64,000 nt of DNA, from the NCBI RefSeq assembly GCF_000208925.1, contig NW_001914899.1:26684-90683 (forward strand), in the 5' to 3' direction. Origin of the DNA: Entamoeba histolytica HM-1:IMSS (Eukaryota; Evosea; Mastigamoebida; Endamoebidae). Below, one piece after another: positions 60,255-64,000 of the stretch; within the stretch, counting starts at the first letter, position 1; each line of letters starts with the position of its first letter. Below the pieces are notes generated by a model, which saw only the letters and a program-made list of their open reading frames with translations, did not search any database and was not told the origin of the DNA. A program made the position numbers and the translations under genes.

Positions 60255-60701
60255 TTAATGCTTTGGAGAGTATTGGTCAGTATAAGACCTATGCCTACTT
60301 TCACTTCTCTCTCTTTTTTCAATGTCTTGGTTGTACTGTTTATTTCTTTCTCGATGTTCTTTTTTAATTTTAAGGCACTTTTCTCTTTTGTCAATTTCTC
60401 TCTTTTCTTTATTTTCGTTATATTCTTTCATTTCTTTTTCATGTTGTTTTATTCGTTCTTTATATGATCTACACTTTCTGACAGGACTTATTTCTCTTTT
60501 TCTCCATCGAGATTGATATTCTGTCTCATTCCCAGCAATAGTTCGATCTTTTGTTCCATGCATGGAAATATCATTAATATCTTCATTATCTGAATCAATA
60601 ACATCCTTAAGAACATCAGAAGGTGCTGTAATTGTTGATAATTTTCTGTTATGATAAAAATTATCACTTTCACTTAAAGATAAAGACTCAGAGTCACTCA
60701 T
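60255..60701 (-). CDS. Small RS-like protein resembling the N-terminus of SF3B1
   Basis: 148 residues. Two segments match the order in the SF3B1 (SAP155) N-terminus: TITAPSDVLKDVIDSDNED (like YxAPxxLLNDI) and TIAGNETEYQSRWRKREISP (like IADREDEYKKHRR...ISPER). They are about 15 residues closer together than in animals. In SF3B1 this region lies before the large HEAT-repeat superhelix and binds U2AF65 and other partners. Here there is no HEAT domain: the C-terminal half is a charged Lys/Arg/Glu helix ending in an RS-like tail (ERSESRHRSY). The next gene downstream is RPS18, so no continuation exists. It could be a split SF3B1 module, a partial paralogue or simply a low-complexity nuclear protein. 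It shares a 78-bp divergent promoter with the Ku-like gene. Confidence 0.55.
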   Translation of the reverse strand: MSDSESLSLSESDNFYHNRKLSTITAPSDVLKDVIDSDNEDINDISMHGTKDRTIAGNETEYQSRWRKREISPVRKCRSYKERIKQHEKEMKEYNENKEKREIDKREKCLKIKKEHRERNKQYNQDIEKRERSESRHRSYTDQYSPKH

Positions 60702-60779
60702 ATGATTATTATTAATTTTTAGTTAATACATAATAAAAAGGTGAACTTAAAGTTTAACAAAAAATTAAATTTATTTTTA

Positions 60780-61709
60780 ATGAACAACCCAACACATCCT
60801 TCTTTAGATTTAAATGAAGATAAACGACCTTTCAAGAACCCTGTTTCTAAGCCATGTTATAAGTATGCATTAACATTAATAAAAGATATCGAAATATTTG
60901 TTGATATGTATAAACAATATGAAGTTCAAAAATTTCCACGCATGTCACACATCACACCGTTTAGAAAAGTCCCAGACTATGAATTACCAGTAGAAAAACG
61001 AAAAAAATATTATGTTCTCAAAAGTGATCCTAATAATTCTGGTGCTCAGTTTGGAGAGGAAGATGTCGTCAAAACTCTCCGATACGGAAAAAGTCTTCTT
61101 AGACCAGCTGGCCTTTCTTCTGCATCAAAAATTGATGGGGTAGAAACAATGTTAGGAAGAGATAAAGTACTACAAAAAAGAGAACGAGAGTTTCATCTTT
61201 ATTCTTTTGTACCAAAAGACTCTATTCCAATCATTTATTTTCAAGAAAACTCATGGATCATTAAACCATGTCATGGATTTGAAGAAATATATACTTGTCT
61301 AAATAACATGATGTTAGAACAAAAAGTTGTTGGTATAGCAAGGTTTGTATTAATTAAAAGTTATTGTGTTAGAAATTTAATCGTTATTCCAACGGCTGAT
61401 GGGTTAATTGCAAGAGAAATCCCTTGGGGAAGTACTTTTGTTGCTGATGGGTTATCTGTAGAATCTCAAAGCTCAACAGATCAACAAGAATGGATGAGTC
61501 GTTGGTTGAATGAATTACCTCGTAGAGAAGATGGTCTTAAAAATAATCCTTTATTAGACCGACTATGGAACAACGTATTTTCCAGACAGAATAATGGAGA
61601 ATGGAAAGGGTTATTACCAATAGAAGAACAACCAACACTCAGTGATGAGTTAAAAGAATCTGCACAAGAGTTATTAAATTGGAATATAGGCCTTGAATAT
61701 GATGACTGA
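60780..61709 (+). CDS. Ku80-like core-domain protein without vWA domain
   Basis: 309 residues from the first ATG at 60780; the frame extends upstream only to a GTG. From residue 70 on, the order of motifs follows the Ku beta-barrel core: YYVLKSDP, EDVVKTLRYGKSLLRP (compare Ku80 EDIIQGFRYGSDIVP), a FHLYSFVPKDSIPIIYF strand pair, WIIKP, EQKVVGIARFVLIK (compare MVAIVRY) and RNLIVIPTADGLIAREIPW. The end, NNPLLDRLWNNVFSRQ, resembles the Ku80 NPRFQRLFQCLLHRA helix. The N-terminal alpha/beta (von Willebrand A) domain of eukaryotic Ku70/Ku80 is absent, and only 78 bases separate this gene from its divergent neighbour. Ku binds double-strand DNA ends. The match is by pattern, not by any catalytic residue. 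Confidence 0.6.
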   Translation: MNNPTHPSLDLNEDKRPFKNPVSKPCYKYALTLIKDIEIFVDMYKQYEVQKFPRMSHITPFRKVPDYELPVEKRKKYYVLKSDPNNSGAQFGEEDVVKTLRYGKSLLRPAGLSSASKIDGVETMLGRDKVLQKREREFHLYSFVPKDSIPIIYFQENSWIIKPCHGFEEIYTCLNNMMLEQKVVGIARFVLIKSYCVRNLIVIPTADGLIAREIPWGSTFVADGLSVESQSSTDQQEWMSRWLNELPRREDGLKNNPLLDRLWNNVFSRQNNGEWKGLLPIEEQPTLSDELKESAQELLNWNIGLEYDD

Positions 61710-63451
61710 GGCAATTATTTTTTAAATTGGGTCATTGTTTTTAATTATCCTTTGGTTTGTTGCTTAATAGACTCATAAGTAAGTAATTACATTAAATTAT
61801 GAAAGAATTAATAAGTAATTAAATTATTTACTTATCATGACTTTTTTCTATCAAAACTCTTTTAGTCATTCATTTAATGTTTATTAAATAGTTGAGCTGA
61901 TATTCTCAAAGTATTACAGGTTGCTTAAAGAAAATTCAGTTATTGATAATATTTAACTATAACACATTATTTAACACTCTTGTTTTTATACTTTTTTGTT
62001 ATTATTATCGATTTCTATGTATTTGTATTACTTCTTCTTTTAGAGTAATAACTAGTTTATTTAGCTTGTCTTTCTGGTAATTCTTAATTAATTATTCATT
62101 ATTTAAAATTGAACTAAAGCATTAATTGTTTTATTGGTCTTTTGGTTTTAATGTGCAAGTCTCTTCTGCTTTTTTATTATATTTTATTCGTTAATTAACC
62201 ATACATTAATTAATCAATTTATTTCAATCCTTTTAGTGAACTTTTATATTAGAGCCAAATGACAGAAAAAAAAAGAACTAATTGAGCCTAATATCTCTTA
62301 TATAATTATAATCCATGTTGTTAAAATACTTTTTTATTTCTTCAAATCTTCTACTCTTTTTTTCTTGAATTTGTTAATTGGAGGTGTTATGATTATGTTA
62401 GAGTACTAGTACCAAGTTTGTTGTGGCTATTGATATTTGGGCATTGTCATTGTTTTTAAGTGTTTGAAATTATTTGGCTCTTTGAATAATTTACATAAAA
62501 CCCCTCCAGTATTGTAACTGTTTAAGTTAATAAAAATTCTTTTTCTCTGTTATTTATTAATATCAATAATTACCATTCTCCAATTTGTGCAAAGATAGTA
62601 CAACATTCGAACCAATTATTGATTTATAGATATTTTAAGATTAGTATTGTTTCTTTATTTATTGTTATTCATCTGTTAGTTTTATTATTTTGAAATACTT
62701 CTTTGTTCTATCATTTTTATGTTTTTCTACAAATTTTTTACTACATTACACAAATGTCAAGTAAATCACATAAACATATTTTAAACCAAAAATAGATTTA
62801 TATAACATTGTTATGGTTATATTCATAATGATTATCAAACAAATAATATTAACAATCACTTTATTACTAATTATCATAAATTATAAACATCATAATTAAT
62901 TCTCATTTAAACACATTTATAGTAAAAATAAAAGTACTCATTAGAACTCCAAATACCATAATTCAAGTAGAATATTCAATCAATATGATTATGAGAATCA
63001 ACAAAGAAGTGAATAAGCAATTAATAAAATACATAATGAAATAATAAAAAATAACAAATAAATAATGAATAATAATATATAAAAAGAAATGAATATAAAC
63101 AATGAAAATAATGTAAAAAATTAATATTCTTTGTATGAAATGAATAAATTAATAAACACATTAAATGACAAATGATATGATACGAGACTTATAATTATAA
63201 AATAACAACAAATGAATATATAATAATAAAATATGGCAACGAAAAAAAGCAAATAATTGAAAAGAGAAAGAAAGATATAAAAGAATAAAAAGAAAGTAAA
63301 AAGTAGAAGAAGATGAAGAAAGAATAAAAGTAGAAAGGAGAGAATATAAAAAGAAAGAAGATAAAGAGTAATAAAACAAAAGAGATGATAAAAGAAGAAA
63401 AGAATGAAAAAAATAAAGGATGCAAATTTTATTGAAACAAATAAAAAAAGC

Positions 63452-63481
63452 GCAAAATTTAATGATGCAAAATTTAATGAT
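63452..63481. repeat. Two tandem copies of a 15-bp unit
   Basis: GCAAAATTTAATGAT is repeated exactly twice, and related GATGCAAAATATTT sequences continue to about 63525. Confidence 0.85.
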
Positions 63482-63849
63482 GCAAAATATTTAGCAACAT
63501 TTTTATTGATGCAAAATATTTTGAAATAAAAATAAATCATCATTTGATATTATTATTATATTTGATAATAAATTATATTATATATTAAATACATCATATT
63601 TCTTTATTATTTATCTTTCTTTTTATTATTTCATGTATTAAATTATTATTCATTCATTTATTATTTATATTTCATTTATTAAATAAAATGAAAATGAAAT
63701 TGTAAAATAATAATCAATTAAATATTCATGAATAATAATTTATTAATATTTAATAATTGAAATAACAAATAATAATGTAACAATAATGATATATTCAATA
63801 TATTCTTTATTTTATTTGTTCAATATTAGATTATTTTATTTCATTATCA

Positions 63850-63875
63850 TTTCATTATTTTATTTCATTATTTTA
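63850..63875. repeat. Two tandem copies of a 13-bp unit plus degenerate copies
   Basis: TTTCATTATTTTA occurs twice in direct succession, flanked by variants such as TTTCATTATCA and TTTCATTTATTA, in a simple T/A-rich tract. Confidence 0.75.
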
Positions 63876-64000
63876 TTTCATTTATTATTTCATATTCATT
63901 TATTATTTTTTAAAATCAAATAAACAATAATATTGATATTCATTCATCATATTCATTTAATATAATAAACATAAACAACATTTCAGAATAAATAATGAAT

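Larger units (their letters stand above)
61710..64000. other. Long A/T-rich non-coding region
   Basis: About 2.3 kb to the window end. No gene was recognised. Notable parts: a purine-rich tract on the plus strand at about 63236-63421; two adjacent copies of GCAAAATTTAATGAT (63452-63481) with further GATGCAAAATATTT variants to about 63525; and two copies of TTTCATTATTTTA (63850-63875) followed by degenerate ones. Confidence 0.65.

Noticed and set aside
63121..63543. Three overlapping minus-strand Phe/Leu/Ser frames
   Set aside because: Complement of a purine tract, no domain, and no promoter-like sequence.
1..64000. CRISPR arrays, prophage, insertion sequences, or LINE/SINE elements
   Set aside because: The window is nuclear eukaryotic DNA. 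No regularly spaced repeats, integrase, transposase or reverse transcriptase motifs were seen.

Overview
The window is nuclear DNA from a eukaryote of the genus Entamoeba, most likely the E. histolytica / E. dispar / E. nuttalli group. The evidence is the very high A+T content, short intergenic spacers, very short leader regions, a few 35-106 nt introns that nearly all begin GTTTGT and end in AG, upstream GAACT and TATTTAA promoter elements, a pyruvate phosphate dikinase of 885 residues, and a Cys-rich transmembrane kinase of the type expanded in this genus. Which of these close species it is cannot be decided from the sequence alone. One 100-N assembly gap lies at 30626-30725.

Left part (1-13 kb): a P4 lipid-flippase-like ATPase on the minus strand, cut by the window edge; an RRM protein resembling nuclear poly(A)-binding protein; a Lys/Glu-rich surface-type protein with a GPI-type tail and 15-bp tandem repeats; the TFIID subunit TAF12; a small membrane protein; a TBC-domain Rab GAP; and a two-exon gene of unknown function. 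Centre-left (13-27 kb): a secreted GH92 alpha-mannosidase, PPDK (glycolysis), SDA1 (60S ribosome biogenesis), a 57-residue spliced coiled-coil protein, an intron-containing tRNA-Ile(UAU), a spliced unknown gene and a large gelsolin-repeat protein. Centre (27-49 kb): a 2.2 kb spacer with apparent histone gene debris, a transmembrane kinase (TMK), a large Cdc7/MAP3K-epsilon-like kinase, a URB1-like nucleolar protein, NC2-alpha, a deoxynucleoside kinase and an exportin-7-like receptor. Right part (50-64 kb): an Atg18/WIPI PROPPIN, a four-exon coiled-coil gene, a DENN-domain protein, a CHD-like protein whose ATPase motifs are destroyed, ribosomal protein S18 with a start-codon-only first exon, a small protein resembling the N-terminus of SF3B1, and a Ku80-like core protein lacking a von Willebrand A domain. 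The last 2.3 kb is A/T-rich and holds only simple repeats.

The genes are not an operon or a mobile system. Shared themes are transcription and chromatin (TAF12, NC2-alpha, CHD-like), ribosome production (SDA1, URB1, S18), membrane traffic (TBC, DENN, PROPPIN, flippase), actin and signalling (gelsolin-like, TMK, Cdc7-like), and salvage/DNA maintenance (dNK, Ku-like). Six protein-coding genes need splicing to give full reading frames; the exon joins given below were worked out by hand from motif and frame. The most unusual items are the pseudo-ATPase CHD-like protein, the vWA-less Ku80-like core, the standalone SF3B1-like N-terminus, the flippase lacking its A-domain glutamate, and the histone H4-like remnant.
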